A stretch of DNA of 64,000 nt from Bradyrhizobium erythrophlei (GTDB lineage: Bacteria > Pseudomonadota > Alphaproteobacteria > Rhizobiales > Xanthobacteraceae), in contig FSRD01000001.1 in NCBI GenBank assembly GCA_900129675.1, positions 1,725,501 through 1,789,500 of the forward strand, in the 5' to 3' direction. The notes under the pieces were generated by a model. It ran no database searches, had not been told where the DNA came from, and saw only the letters and a list, made by a program, of their open reading frames with translations. This document shows, one piece after another, positions 54,591 through 63,354 of this stretch. A program made the translations under genes and the position numbers. Numbering within the stretch: the stretch's first letter is position 1; each line of letters opens with the position of its first letter.

Positions 54591-55778
54591 TCAGGAAGCG
54601 GCCTGCCACTCCTCGCGCACATCGTCGTCGGCCTCTGCGGCGATCGCCCTGGACGCCAGCGCGCAAAACTTCTCGCGCCCCAGCAATTGCGACAGCGCCC
54701 ATACCGCAGCGCCACGGACCAGCGGACTTTCGTCGCCGAGCAGTCGCTCGGCCTCTTGCGCCAGGGCGGCCTGATTCGAGTTGCCGATCGCAATCAGCAC
54801 ATTGCGAACAAAGCGATCGCGGCCGATGCGCTTGACCGGTGATTTCGCAAACAGCGCGCGAAACGCCGTGTCGTCGAGCCGCGCCAATTCCGAAAGCTGT
54901 GGCGCACGCAGTTGTTCGCGCGCGGCAAGCTTGGTTTCGCGGCCGGCTTGCGCGAACTTGTTCCATGGACATACCGCCAGGCAATCGTCGCAGCCATAGA
55001 TGCGGTTGCCGATCGCTTTGCGGAATTCGTGCGGGATCGGGCCCTTGTTCTCGATCGTGAGATAGGAAATGCAGCGCCGCGCGTCGAGTTTGTAGGGCGC
55101 GGGAAACGCCGCGGTCGGGCAGATATCCTGACAGGCGGTGCAGGTGCCGCAATGATCGATGTCGGATTCATCGCGCGGCAGGTCGGAGGCGGTGAAGATC
55201 GCGCCCAGGAACAGCCATGAGCCGAATTCACGCGACACCAGATTGGTGTGCTTGCCCTGCCAGCCGAGGCCCGCCGCTTGCGCCAGCGGCTTTTCCATCA
55301 CCGCTGCGGTATCGACGAATACCTTCACTTCATCGCCCGTTGTCGCGACCAGCCATCGCGCCAGCGTCTTCAGGCGCTTCTTGATCAGGTCGTGATAGTC
55401 GTCGCCTTGCGCATAGGCCGAGATCGCGCCGCACGATCGTTTTTCAAGAACCTCCAGCGGATTTTCATCGGGCCCGTAGTTGACGCCGAGCATGATGATC
55501 GAACGAACGCCGGACCACAGCACACGCGGATCGGTGCGGCGCTCGGGGCTGGCGGCGAGCCAGTCCATGGAACCATGGCCACCCGACTCGAGGAACTCGC
55601 GAAAGTGTTTTCCGGCGGCAGCGATCGCCTCCGGATCGGTGACGCCAATGCAATCGAAGCCGAGCGAACGGGCTCCGCGCGCCAGCGCGGTTTTCAGATC
55701 GGCCGCGGAAGGCTTGACGGTTTCGTTCAGAAATCGAGGTCCACGTAGGTCCGCGACGCCGGCACGCCCGCCAGCCAT
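54591..55778 (-). CDS. queG: Epoxyqueuosine reductase
   Basis: A B12- and iron-sulfur-dependent enzyme that performs the last step of queuosine synthesis in tRNA. The N-terminal B12 domain has SLGFDCIGVTDPEAI, and FVDTAAVMEKPLAQAAGLGW with the catalytic Asp. The two 4Fe-4S clusters are CGTCTACQDICPTAAF and CDDCLAVCPWNKF; the C-terminal region is a HEAT-like repeat (RNVLIAIGNSNQAALAQEAE). The only ATG upstream of the conserved part is 55778, which overlaps the GST gene by 52 bases and gives 395 residues. A CTG at 55730, overlapping the GST stop as CTGA and giving 379 residues like E. coli QueG, may be the true start. Confidence 0.93.
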   Translation of the reverse strand: MAGGRAGVADLRGPRFLNETVKPSAADLKTALARGARSLGFDCIGVTDPEAIAAAGKHFREFLESGGHGSMDWLAASPERRTDPRVLWSGVRSIIMLGVNYGPDENPLEVLEKRSCGAISAYAQGDDYHDLIKKRLKTLARWLVATTGDEVKVFVDTAAVMEKPLAQAAGLGWQGKHTNLVSREFGSWLFLGAIFTASDLPRDESDIDHCGTCTACQDICPTAAFPAPYKLDARRCISYLTIENKGPIPHEFRKAIGNRIYGCDDCLAVCPWNKFAQAGRETKLAAREQLRAPQLSELARLDDTAFRALFAKSPVKRIGRDRFVRNVLIAIGNSNQAALAQEAERLLGDESPLVRGAAVWALSQLLGREKFCALASRAIAAEADDDVREEWQAAS

Positions 55779-56419
55779 TCGCTCAGCAGCGGGCGGAACG
55801 ACGGGCGGGATTTCACCCGCGCGTACCACGCCTTTGCCGCGTCGTCCTCGCTCCATGGCACGTCGCCCAGATAATCGATCGCCGAAAGATGCGCCGCGGC
55901 GGCGAGGTCCGCGTAACTGATCCGGTCGCCGGCGAGATAATTCCGCGTCCGCGCCAGCCAGCCGATATAGGTAAGATGATAGCGCACATTGACCTTGGCC
56001 GCGCGCATCACTTCCGCCACCGGCGCGCCGCCGCCATACTCTTCGCTCATGAAGCGCTTGTAGATGCGCTCGGTCACCAGCGGATTGGAGGCCTCCTCGA
56101 AGAATTTATCGTTGAACCACGCCATCAGCCGGCGCACCTCGACGCGCTCCGCCATCGAAGCCGGCAACAGCCGCCGTTCGCCCGCCTCCAGACCATGCGC
56201 CTCGTCGAGATATTCGGCAATGATCCCGGCGCCCGGAATAGGAGGGAAGCCCTCCGCGATCAGCACCGGCGTCGTCGCCGCGGGGTTAAGCGCGAGAAAT
56301 GCTTCGCGCCGTTCCCAGACCCGTTCCTCGACCAGCAGCAGATCGAGGCCGTATTCGCCAAGGACCAGGCGAATGAAGCGCGAATGCGGGCAGAACGGAT
56401 GATGAAACAGCGTGTACAT
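55727..56419 (-). CDS. Glutathione S-transferase family protein
   Basis: A 230-residue GST. The thioredoxin-like N-terminal domain begins MYTLFHHPFCPHSRFIRLVL, and has TTPVLIAEG (cis-Pro) and GAGIIAEYLDEAHG for glutathione contacts. The all-helical C-terminal domain includes RNYLAGDRISYADLAAAAHL with the N-capping box and hydrophobic staple. The CPHS replaces the Tyr/Ser of classical classes, as in beta- and omega-like bacterial GSTs. Start ATG 56419. Its stop overlaps the queG region, so the two are coupled. Confidence 0.92.
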   Translation of the reverse strand: MYTLFHHPFCPHSRFIRLVLGEYGLDLLLVEERVWERREAFLALNPAATTPVLIAEGFPPIPGAGIIAEYLDEAHGLEAGERRLLPASMAERVEVRRLMAWFNDKFFEEASNPLVTERIYKRFMSEEYGGGAPVAEVMRAAKVNVRYHLTYIGWLARTRNYLAGDRISYADLAAAAHLSAIDYLGDVPWSEDDAAKAWYARVKSRPSFRPLLSEWLAGVPASRTYVDLDF

Positions 56420-56540
56420 GAAGTCCTTGGGTTAGTTCGCGGTGCTTAAGAAACCCTCAACCGGATCGGGCCGCGTATCGAATGGCGCACACTGGAGCTT
56501 GTTCAATTCTGTTTGAATCGGGGCCGAGGCTCCAGCCTTA

Positions 56541-56616
56541 GTTTTGACGCGTTTTCCTTACGCGAACCGGCATCCACCCCGATCACGTCCGGAACAGGCT
56601 CTCGCTCGAAAACGCT
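56541..56616. repeat. Dispersed intergenic repeat, family A, copy 3
   Basis: Begins GTTTTGACGCGTTTTCC, has ACGCGAACCGGCATCC in the middle and ends CGCTCGAAAACGCT, collinear with copy 1 at 2134-2213. It lies between the divergent GST and uppP genes. Confidence 0.75.
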
Positions 56617-56715
56617 ATAGCCAAGCAAGCGCCCGAGGCAACCTGTGTTTGCCGTTTTTTTGCGATTGCAGCAAAAGAGGGAATAGGCGAGAAGAGCGCG
56701 GAATTTCCAGTCAAA

Positions 56716-57534
56716 ATGGACCCCATCATGATGTCGGATACATTGAGGGCGGTAATTCTTGGCATCATCGAGGGTGTCACGGAATTTCTGCCGGTTTCCT
56801 CGACCGGACATTTGCTGCTGGCGCAACGCTTCTTCGGTCTCGGCGAAGGCAGTTTCTGGCAGACTTTTGCGGTGTTGATTCAGCTCGGCGCGATCCTTGC
56901 GATCGTCGTGATCTATTTCGCCAAATTGTGGCACATCGCGCTCGGCATGTTCACCAATCCCGCCGACCGGCGCTTCGTGATCGGTGTGCTGGTGGCGTTC
57001 CTGCCGGCGGTGATCATCGGCCTGATCGTCGGCAAGTACATCAAGGAAGTGCTGTTCAATCCGTGGGTGGTGTGCTTTTCGCTGATCGTCGGCGGCGCGA
57101 TTCTGCTGTGGGTCGATCAGCAGGATCACAAACCGCACGAACACGATGCCACGAAATTTCCGCTGCTGATGTATCTGTGGATCGGCGTTGCGCAGTGCCT
57201 CGCCATGATTCCCGGTGTGTCGCGCTCCGGCGCCAGCATCGTGGCGGCGATGTTCCTGGGCGCGGACAAGCGCGCGGCGGCGGAATTCTCGTTCTTCCTG
57301 GCCATCCCGACCATGGTCGGCGCATTTGCCTATGATTTTTACAAGAACCGCGCCGAGATGACGACCGATCACATGGGCATCATCGCGATCGGATTCGTGG
57401 TCTCGTTCATCACCGCGATGATCGTGGTGAAGACGTTCCTGAATTACGTCACACGCCACGGCTTCACGTTCTTCGCGTGGTGGCGCGTGATCGTCGGCAC
57501 GCTCGGCCTGATCGCGCTGGCGATGGGCCGGTAG
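56716..57534 (+). CDS. uppP: Undecaprenyl-diphosphate phosphatase (BacA/UppP)
   Basis: A 272-residue membrane phosphatase that regenerates undecaprenyl phosphate for cell-wall synthesis. The two catalytic motifs are present: GIIEGVTEFLPVSSTGHLLL (Glu-rich, near the N-terminus) and MIPGVSRSGASIVAAMFLG in the second half, with the hydrophobic segments between them. It confers bacitracin resistance when overproduced. Start is ATG 56716; ATG 56728 and 56731 are alternatives that give the more common MMSDT/MSDT N-terminus. In related genomes the next gene is expected to be the NDUFA9-like gene, here displaced by two insertion sequences. Confidence 0.94.
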   Translation: MDPIMMSDTLRAVILGIIEGVTEFLPVSSTGHLLLAQRFFGLGEGSFWQTFAVLIQLGAILAIVVIYFAKLWHIALGMFTNPADRRFVIGVLVAFLPAVIIGLIVGKYIKEVLFNPWVVCFSLIVGGAILLWVDQQDHKPHEHDATKFPLLMYLWIGVAQCLAMIPGVSRSGASIVAAMFLGADKRAAAEFSFFLAIPTMVGAFAYDFYKNRAEMTTDHMGIIAIGFVVSFITAMIVVKTFLNYVTRHGFTFFAWWRVIVGTLGLIALAMGR

Positions 57535-57581
57535 TTTTCTCGGAAGCCGCAGATCGTAGATGGGGTAACGGGCCCCGGTCT

Positions 57582-57651
57582 GCCCTCCAAGCAAGCCGCG
57601 CTTGCTACGGCGCTATTGGGTAGCGCGCTGCGCGCGGCTTGCTTGGAGGGC
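57582..57651. repeat. Perfect 20-bp inverted repeat before the IS110 transposase
   Basis: GCCCTCCAAGCAAGCCGCGC at 57582-57601 and its exact reverse complement at 57632-57651, separated by 30 bases. It may be a genomic palindrome that served as target for the element, or part of a structured RNA of the element. Confidence 0.85.
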
Positions 57652-58905
57652 GGGCGGTCGTCCCTCACATTGATGGTGTGACGGAGTCGAGGGATGAGCC
57701 TCGCTCCAAACATCGAGGAGAGACGACCATGGACCATTATGCTGGAATCGACGTGTCATTGGAATGCTCGAGCGTGTGTGTTGTTGACGCCAACGGCAAG
57801 ATTTTGCGCGAGGCCAGGGTAGCCAGCGAGCCGGAGGCACTGATCGCCTGGTTCGCTTCGCTCGGCTTCGGCCTTGAGCGGATCGGGCTGGAGGCCGGCC
57901 CCTTGTCGCAGTGGCTTTTTGCGGCGATGCGGGAAGCGGGGCTGGCGGTGGAACTGCTGGAGACGCGGCACGTGCGGAAGGCGTTCGAGGCGATGCCGGT
58001 GAAGTCGGATCGCAACGATGCGCGCGGGATTGCGCAACTGATGCGGCTGGGCTGGTTCCGGCCGGTACACTGCAAATCGATCAGCGCGCAAGAGACCCGA
58101 ACGCTGCTGACGGCGCGGAAGCTGGTGCAATCGAAGCTTCACGACGTGGAGAACAGCCTGCGCGGGATCCTGCGCGGCTTTGGTCTCAAGGTAGGCAAGA
58201 CCACGGAGCGTGAGTTCGCGGGACGGATCGAGGAGCTTGTGGTGGGCCATCCGCACCTCCAGGTGATCGCCAATGCGCTGTTGGCGGTTCGCGCGGTGCT
58301 GCGGAAGGAGTTTGCAGCTTTCGAGAAGCAGGTGCGCAAGATGGCGCGCTCCGACACGCGGGCACGGCTTTTGATGTCGACGCCGGCGGTCGGCCCGATC
58401 GTGGCGCTGACCTATGCCAGCGCGATCGATGATCCGACCCGGTTCAAATCGTCGAAGCAGGCAGGAGCCCATTTCGGGTTGACCCCGAAGAAGCATCAAT
58501 CCGGCGAGACCGACTACACCGGCCGGATCAGCAAGATCGGCGATAGCTCGGTGCGCACCGCGCTCTACGAGGCGGCCCACATCATGCTGACCAAGCCGCT
58601 CAAGGGCTGTTCGCAACTGAAGAGCTGGGCGATGCGGATCGCCAGGCGCGCCGGCATGAGCAAAGCCAAGGTGGCGCTGGCGCGCAGGCTCGCGGTGATC
58701 ATGCACCGCATGCTCGCCGACGGAACACCCTTCAACGCCGCTGCAACAGCAGCCTAACAGGGAGAGGCGCAACAGTTTTCGGGCGGGTCACGACACCAGG
58801 CCTTCTCGAAGCGAAGTCCCTTCGCCGGGACGATGGATCAGGTCAGACCGTTGCCCACCAGGTAGCTTCCTGAGCACGCGAACGTAGATTGGTCGACCTA
58901 TGAGT
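57652..58905 (+). mobile_element. IS110-family insertion sequence, second copy type (boundaries approximate)
   Basis: Contains the transposase 57729-58757 plus about 75 bases on its 5' side and about 150 bases on its 3' side, ending where the IS1182-type element begins. No terminal inverted repeats are seen, as expected. The 20-bp inverted repeat at 57582-57651 abuts the 5' side. In the IS1111 subgroup the bridge RNA would lie in the 3' stretch 58758-58905. Confidence 0.45.
57729..58757 (+). CDS. IS110-family transposase (DEDD recombinase)
   Basis: A 342-residue transposase, different from the one at 14071-15327. The RuvC-like domain has MDHYAGIDVSLECSSVCVVD (first Asp), RIGLEAGPLSQWLF (Glu) and VKSDRNDARGIAQLMRLGWF (two Asp). 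The C-terminal domain has STPAVGPIVALTYASAIDDP and GAHFGLTPKKHQSGETDYTG with the nucleophile-type serine. It appears complete. Start ATG 57729 with GAGGAGAGACG upstream. Confidence 0.94.
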   Translation: MDHYAGIDVSLECSSVCVVDANGKILREARVASEPEALIAWFASLGFGLERIGLEAGPLSQWLFAAMREAGLAVELLETRHVRKAFEAMPVKSDRNDARGIAQLMRLGWFRPVHCKSISAQETRTLLTARKLVQSKLHDVENSLRGILRGFGLKVGKTTEREFAGRIEELVVGHPHLQVIANALLAVRAVLRKEFAAFEKQVRKMARSDTRARLLMSTPAVGPIVALTYASAIDDPTRFKSSKQAGAHFGLTPKKHQSGETDYTGRISKIGDSSVRTALYEAAHIMLTKPLKGCSQLKSWAMRIARRAGMSKAKVALARRLAVIMHRMLADGTPFNAAATAA

Positions 58906-60351
58906 CCGTCCAGATAGGTGCTGCGACGGGCATTTGTTGGCATGTTAGCCGGCTCAGGCAGCCTTTGCGAGGGTGAACAGCTTCAGGAGGTTGTGGGCGG
59001 TGCAGATCATGGCCCACTCGGCACGCACTTTTTCGACACCCCGCAACAGGAACTGGCGGAAGCCGCGCGCCTGTTTGATCTGTCCGAAGACCGGTTCGAC
59101 CACTTGCTTTCTCAATCGGTAGGGCGTTTCGAAGCCGCCATCGTCGATCTTCTTTCGCATCCGTTGGGTCAGCGGTCCGCCGATTTTTCCGTTCGCGGCT
59201 GTCGGGTGTTTGGCGCGTCCAGGCGCGACATAGCCGTCAACGCGATGTGCTTCGAGCGCTTCGAGATTGGATTCGCTGCAGTAGCCGGAGTCCGCTGAGG
59301 CCTGCTCCGGCGTGCGGCCGAGATTGTTCTCGATGGCCTCGATCAGGGGCACCAGCTGGCCCTGATCGTTGCCGCACTGCGTCAGTTCGTGCGCGACAAT
59401 GATCTGGGCGCCTGCGTCGACGGCGGCCTGGGCATTATAGGCCTGAACGAAGCCATCCTTCGACTTCATGATGCGGCTTTCCGGATCGGTGAAGTTGCGT
59501 TGCGACTTGGGATCAGGCTGGTCCGACGCCGGCGCCGCCGGTTTGCCCGGCTTCTTGCGGCCTTCGGCTTGGCGCTGCTGTTCCTTTTCGGCCTCGATGC
59601 GACGCTCTTCCTCCGCGGCCAGCCTGGCGTCGGCCTCCAGCGCCGCCATCGCCTGCTGGATCTTCGCCAGCCGCTTCTCCTTGTCGCCAGCCCAATCCGG
59701 CAGCTCGTCGCCGCGTTTGTCTTTGCCGAAAGTCTCGTCCTCCTGAGCATCCGCCGCCTCAGCGGCCGCCAGCATGCGAGCGACCTCGGCTTTCAATTCC
59801 GCCTCGCGTTTCTTCATGCGCTCATAACTCATCGCTTTATGTTTCGACGCGTTCGCTTTGATCTTCGTGCCATCCAGCGCGACATGGCCGAGTTTGACCA
59901 GCCCTGCCGTCTCGCACAACTTCAGAACCTGCAGGAACAGTGCGCCGAGCGCCTTCAAATGCCGCTTGCGGAAGTCGCTGATCGTGCGAAAATCCGGCGG
60001 ATCGAGCGCGACAATCATTACAAAATCATTCCGTTCGCGGCAGGCCTTCGCGATCCGCCGCGATGAATACAGCCCACTCGCATAGCCGTGCAGCACAAGC
60101 GCCACCATCATGCGCGGGTCGAACGGCGGCTGCCCGAGCCCGCTCACATAGCTGCCCGTGATCTCCTTGAGATCGAGGCTCTCCCGCACCAGTTCAACGA
60201 TAAACCGCGAGACATGGCCTTTCGGCACGAAGTCCTGCACATTCGGCGGCAGAAGCAGCGTCTGATCGATATTCCAGGGGCGAAAATACTTGCTCATCGC
60301 CCAAGGTTGAATCAGACTCGCTCAGAATTGAACAGCCACTATTCGGACAGG
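58906..60351 (-). mobile_element. IS1182-family insertion sequence
   Basis: Terminal imperfect inverted repeats are visible. The left end reads CCGTCCAGATAGGTGCTG (from 58906) and the right end, on the minus strand, CCTGTCCGAATAGTGGCTG (from 60351). Between them is a single intact transposase, on the minus strand. Target duplications were not clear. Confidence 0.65.
58954..60297 (-). CDS. IS1182-family transposase
   Basis: A 447-residue DDE transposase. The N-terminal DUF772-type domain starts MSKYFRPWNIDQTLLLPPNV and continues FDPRMMVALVLHGYASGLYS and ERNDFVMIVALDPPDFRTIS. The catalytic region has GHVALDGTKIKANASKHKAM (first Asp). A long charged helical insertion (about residues 165-270, Glu/Lys/Arg/Ala-rich) follows. 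The C-terminal DDE domain has DPESRIMKSKDGFVQAYNAQ, QASADSGYCSESNLEAL and the closing VVEPVFGQIKQARGFRQFLL. No frameshift is evident. Start ATG 60297. Confidence 0.94.
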   Translation of the reverse strand: MSKYFRPWNIDQTLLLPPNVQDFVPKGHVSRFIVELVRESLDLKEITGSYVSGLGQPPFDPRMMVALVLHGYASGLYSSRRIAKACRERNDFVMIVALDPPDFRTISDFRKRHLKALGALFLQVLKLCETAGLVKLGHVALDGTKIKANASKHKAMSYERMKKREAELKAEVARMLAAAEAADAQEDETFGKDKRGDELPDWAGDKEKRLAKIQQAMAALEADARLAAEEERRIEAEKEQQRQAEGRKKPGKPAAPASDQPDPKSQRNFTDPESRIMKSKDGFVQAYNAQAAVDAGAQIIVAHELTQCGNDQGQLVPLIEAIENNLGRTPEQASADSGYCSESNLEALEAHRVDGYVAPGRAKHPTAANGKIGGPLTQRMRKKIDDGGFETPYRLRKQVVEPVFGQIKQARGFRQFLLRGVEKVRAEWAMICTAHNLLKLFTLAKAA

Positions 60352-60467
60352 CTCCTATCCTCTTCCAACCCCATCAGGTGGCGGCCATGCGCCGACCCCG
60401 TACAGAAGCGAGACCCCGGCGAGCGGATAACGCAAAAGGGATTGACTAATCGAGGCCCGTTACAGAA

Positions 60468-60553
60468 GGGTGGGCAAAGCGCAGCATGCCCACCATTTGC
60501 AAAACGCCTGGTCGTGGTGGGCACGGCGCAAGCGCGCCTTTGCCCACCCTACA
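60468..60553. repeat. Dispersed palindromic repeat (GGGTGGGCAAAG type), second copy
   Basis: The left arm GGGTGGGCAAAGCGCAGC and the right arm GCGCGCCTTTGCCCACCC are inverted, and ATGCCCACCA pairs with TGGTGGGCAC. It is the same family as 43551-43685 and lies between the IS1182 element and the NDUFA9-like gene. Confidence 0.8.
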
Positions 60554-60559
60554 AATCAG

Positions 60560-61525
60560 CTACGCGCTCCTCTGGAATTGCCCGGCGGCGCGGAAGCGCC
60601 AGAGATATTGCGGGGCGATCGCTTCCATCGAATCCGGCGCGATCCCGAGCCCTTCCAGCGTCAGCCCCGCGGCCTTTGCCGCATCGGACACCACATTGTC
60701 GGATCGCAACAGCACCACCTGGTCCGGCGTCAGCTTCAGCGCGCCCGGCGCGAACTGCAGGAACAGCGCCTGGAGCTGGGCCAGACCGAACGGCAGCGGA
60801 ATCAGCATGCGCTTGCGCTCGGTGATATCAAGGATGATTTCCATGATCTCGCGCATGGTCAGCACTTCCGGTCCGCCGAGCTCGTAGGTCGCGCCAGCCT
60901 TGGCTTTGCCGTCGACCGCGTCCGCAACTGCGCTTGCGACATCGCCGACATAGACCGGCTGCAGTCTGGTGAGGCCGCCGCCGATCAAGGGCAGCGCCGG
61001 CGACAGGCGGGCAAGCGCAGCGAAACGGTTGGTGAATTGATCCTCGGCCCCGAACACCACCGAGGGCCGCAGGATCGTGGCGGAGGGGACGGCCGACAGC
61101 ACGGCCTTTTCGCCGGCGGCCTTGGAGCGCGCGTAGGCGGACAGCGAATTTTCGTCGGCGCCGATCGCCGAAACATGCACCATCCGGGCGCCCGCGGCGG
61201 CGGCCGCCTTGGCCACCACGCCGGGGCCCCTGGCCTGCACCGCGTCAAACGTCTGAGCGCCGCCCTGGGCCAGAATGCCGACCAGATTGATGGCGACATG
61301 GGAATCGCGCATCGCGGCCTCGACGGACATCGGATAGCGCAGATTGGCCTGCACGGCGTGGATCTGGCCGACCCTGCCGAGCGGCTGCAGATGCCCGGCC
61401 AGTTCCGGCCGCCGCACTGCCACCCGGACCCGGTAATCGCGCTTGCAGAGCGCCCGCACCACGCTTCGCCCGATAAAACCCGATCCGCCATAGACTGTGA
61501 CGAGCGTTTCGAGGTTCGATGCCAT
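60560..61525 (-). CDS. NDUFA9-family NAD(P)-binding protein (complex I-associated type)
   Basis: A 321-residue atypical short-chain dehydrogenase. The dinucleotide loop is TVYGGSGFIGRSVVRALCKR near the N-terminus; VHVSAIGADENSLSAYARSK holds the S...YxxxK-like positions, and PSATILRPSVVFGAEDQFTN and LGGPEVLTMREIMEIILDIT are characteristic of the complex I NDUFA9 subfamily. In alphaproteobacteria it may stabilise NADH dehydrogenase or act as a free oxidoreductase. Start ATG 61525. It sits downstream of two insertion sequences. Confidence 0.87.
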   Translation of the reverse strand: MASNLETLVTVYGGSGFIGRSVVRALCKRDYRVRVAVRRPELAGHLQPLGRVGQIHAVQANLRYPMSVEAAMRDSHVAINLVGILAQGGAQTFDAVQARGPGVVAKAAAAAGARMVHVSAIGADENSLSAYARSKAAGEKAVLSAVPSATILRPSVVFGAEDQFTNRFAALARLSPALPLIGGGLTRLQPVYVGDVASAVADAVDGKAKAGATYELGGPEVLTMREIMEIILDITERKRMLIPLPFGLAQLQALFLQFAPGALKLTPDQVVLLRSDNVVSDAAKAAGLTLEGLGIAPDSMEAIAPQYLWRFRAAGQFQRSA

Positions 61526-61672
61526 AGGTCAGTTCCTGCCGGTCAAATTCAGTCGATAATGGGCATATTTAGCGGATTCGCGATACGCCATCATGTCAGC
61601 GCTGTACAGACCATTTGGACCGCAGTTTGCCAATTTGACAAGCGCGCCACCGGTCCTTAGTAACCGGCCCGG

Positions 61673-61753
<81 letters not shown>

Positions 61754-61759
<6 letters not shown>

Positions 61760-61789
61760 TTTTGTGCGGATTTTGCGCAAAATGGTGCC
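61754..61789. terminator. Hairpin overlapping the tRNA-Leu 3' end
   Basis: GGCACCATTTTG, starting in the last acceptor bases (61753-61764), is the exact inverted copy of CAAAATGGTGCC (61778-61789), with a 13-base loop. It may end tRNA transcription or be a trace of an attachment site. Confidence 0.5.
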
Positions 61790-61856
61790 GCCGCCCGGCG
61801 AGTACGACCGCCGCCCTTTTTGGCGACCGCGTCGCCGCAGCCAGCTCAACCCTGCC

Positions 61857-63128
61857 TCAGACGAACCGTTTGCCGGCCCGCTTCGCGATCGGCTTCTGCA
61901 CAAAGTACATCGTGATCAGCGAGACGATCGACGTCGCCACCACGATGTAGCCCAGCCAATCGAAATGCCGGAGCGAACCGTCTGGATTCTGCGCGATGAT
62001 CGCTGCGGCGAAGACGGACCCGAGCCCGCCGGAGAACTGCTGCAGGGAAGCGCTGACCGCGCTGAACGAGCCGCGTTGACTTGGCTCGGGTATCGCCGAG
62101 ATCAGCGCCTGCGACGGGATCATGCGCGAAAAGATGCCGACGAACATCAGGACGTTGACGATGATCGCGGTCGTCAATGTGACCTGACCGAGATGGGTGT
62201 AGATCAGCACCATGACCACCGACACCGCGCTGCCGAACATGAAGGTGGGAAACTTGCCGAAAGCGTCGCTCGCCCGGCCGACCAGAGGCCCGATGAAAAT
62301 GCTGAACAGGCCGGAGACGAGGTAGATCGTCGGCAGGTGCAGGATATCGATACCGAGATTATGCACGGTGTAGGCGCTGCCGTACGGCATCAGCATGAAC
62401 CCGCCGGTTGCCAGCAGCGTCGTCACCGCGAAGGCCAGCGTATAGCGCGGCTGTCCGACGGTCGCGATCAGGTGCCGAAAGGCGGTTTTGTCCTGCTTCA
62501 GCCGCAGATGCGCGTTCACCGGCTGCATCACGAACAGGACGGCCGCCATCGTCGCGATCGACAGGCCGACGATCGCTCCGAAAGCTATGTGCCAGTTCCA
62601 ATGGTTGGCGAGAAAAAGCCCGGCCGGAATGCCGAGCACCTGGCTTGCGGCGAACGCGGTTTGAATGAACCCCATCACGCGGCCGCGCAAATGCAGCGGA
62701 AAAAGGTCAGTGACGATGGCGAGGACGACGGAGCCGATCACGCCGCCGAACAGGCCGGTCACGATTCGGCCGAGCAAAAGCAAATGATAGTTCGGCGCCA
62801 GCGCGCAGAGCAGCGTCCCCAACGTGAAGCCGACATAGAAGAACAAGAGAAAGCGCTTGCGGTCGAATCGATCGGCGAAGCCGGCCGCCAGGACGCCCGA
62901 AATCCCGGCGCTGAACGCGTAGGCCGAAACCGCCACGCCGAATTGGCCGGCTGTAATATTGAGCGCGGGCATCAGGATGGCGCCGAGCGGCGACATGATG
63001 ATGAAGTCGAGAATGATCGTGAATTGCGCGAGCGCCAGCAGCGCAATGAGGAGCGACTGGTAGCGTGAAAAGCCGCGCTCCTGTTCCTGGCGGTCGTCGA
63101 TTGGCGCGGCCAAAGTTTGTTCGGTCAT
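61857..63128 (-). CDS. MFS transporter, DHA1-like drug efflux type
   Basis: A 423-residue 12-helix MFS protein. After a polar N-terminus come LLIALLALAQFTIILDFIIM (helix 1 with the LDFIIM motif D-like region) and ISGVLAAGFADRFDRKRFLL, the helix 2-3 motif A. Several long hydrophobic helices follow and the C-terminus is basic. The group includes inner-membrane efflux pumps of drugs and metabolites. Start ATG 63128. A TetR regulator lies 226 bases upstream on the same strand and probably controls it. Confidence 0.88.
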   Translation of the reverse strand: MTEQTLAAPIDDRQEQERGFSRYQSLLIALLALAQFTIILDFIIMSPLGAILMPALNITAGQFGVAVSAYAFSAGISGVLAAGFADRFDRKRFLLFFYVGFTLGTLLCALAPNYHLLLLGRIVTGLFGGVIGSVVLAIVTDLFPLHLRGRVMGFIQTAFAASQVLGIPAGLFLANHWNWHIAFGAIVGLSIATMAAVLFVMQPVNAHLRLKQDKTAFRHLIATVGQPRYTLAFAVTTLLATGGFMLMPYGSAYTVHNLGIDILHLPTIYLVSGLFSIFIGPLVGRASDAFGKFPTFMFGSAVSVVMVLIYTHLGQVTLTTAIIVNVLMFVGIFSRMIPSQALISAIPEPSQRGSFSAVSASLQQFSGGLGSVFAAAIIAQNPDGSLRHFDWLGYIVVATSIVSLITMYFVQKPIAKRAGKRFV

Positions 63129-63354
63129 GCAGACTCTTTTTTGTGGCGGAGAGAGCGGCAGTGCGGATCGCCGGCGAATGCCATGCTTGCCCGCAACAGA
63201 TAGGGTGGGTCTCGCGCGATTTCACGAGGCCGGCACAATGCAAAGTTTCGCGTCGGCATGCTTGAGAGCGAAAAATGGGCAACGGGCAAGGGGTTGTCGG
63301 ATCCAACGCGACATATCGAAAGGATGCGGCGTAAGCTTCCGAACGGATGCGATC

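Noticed and set aside
61764-63068. 434-residue frame antisense to the MFS gene
   Set aside because: Extremely Arg/His/Asp/Glu-rich translation typical of antisense frames; the MFS gene on the other strand is well supported.
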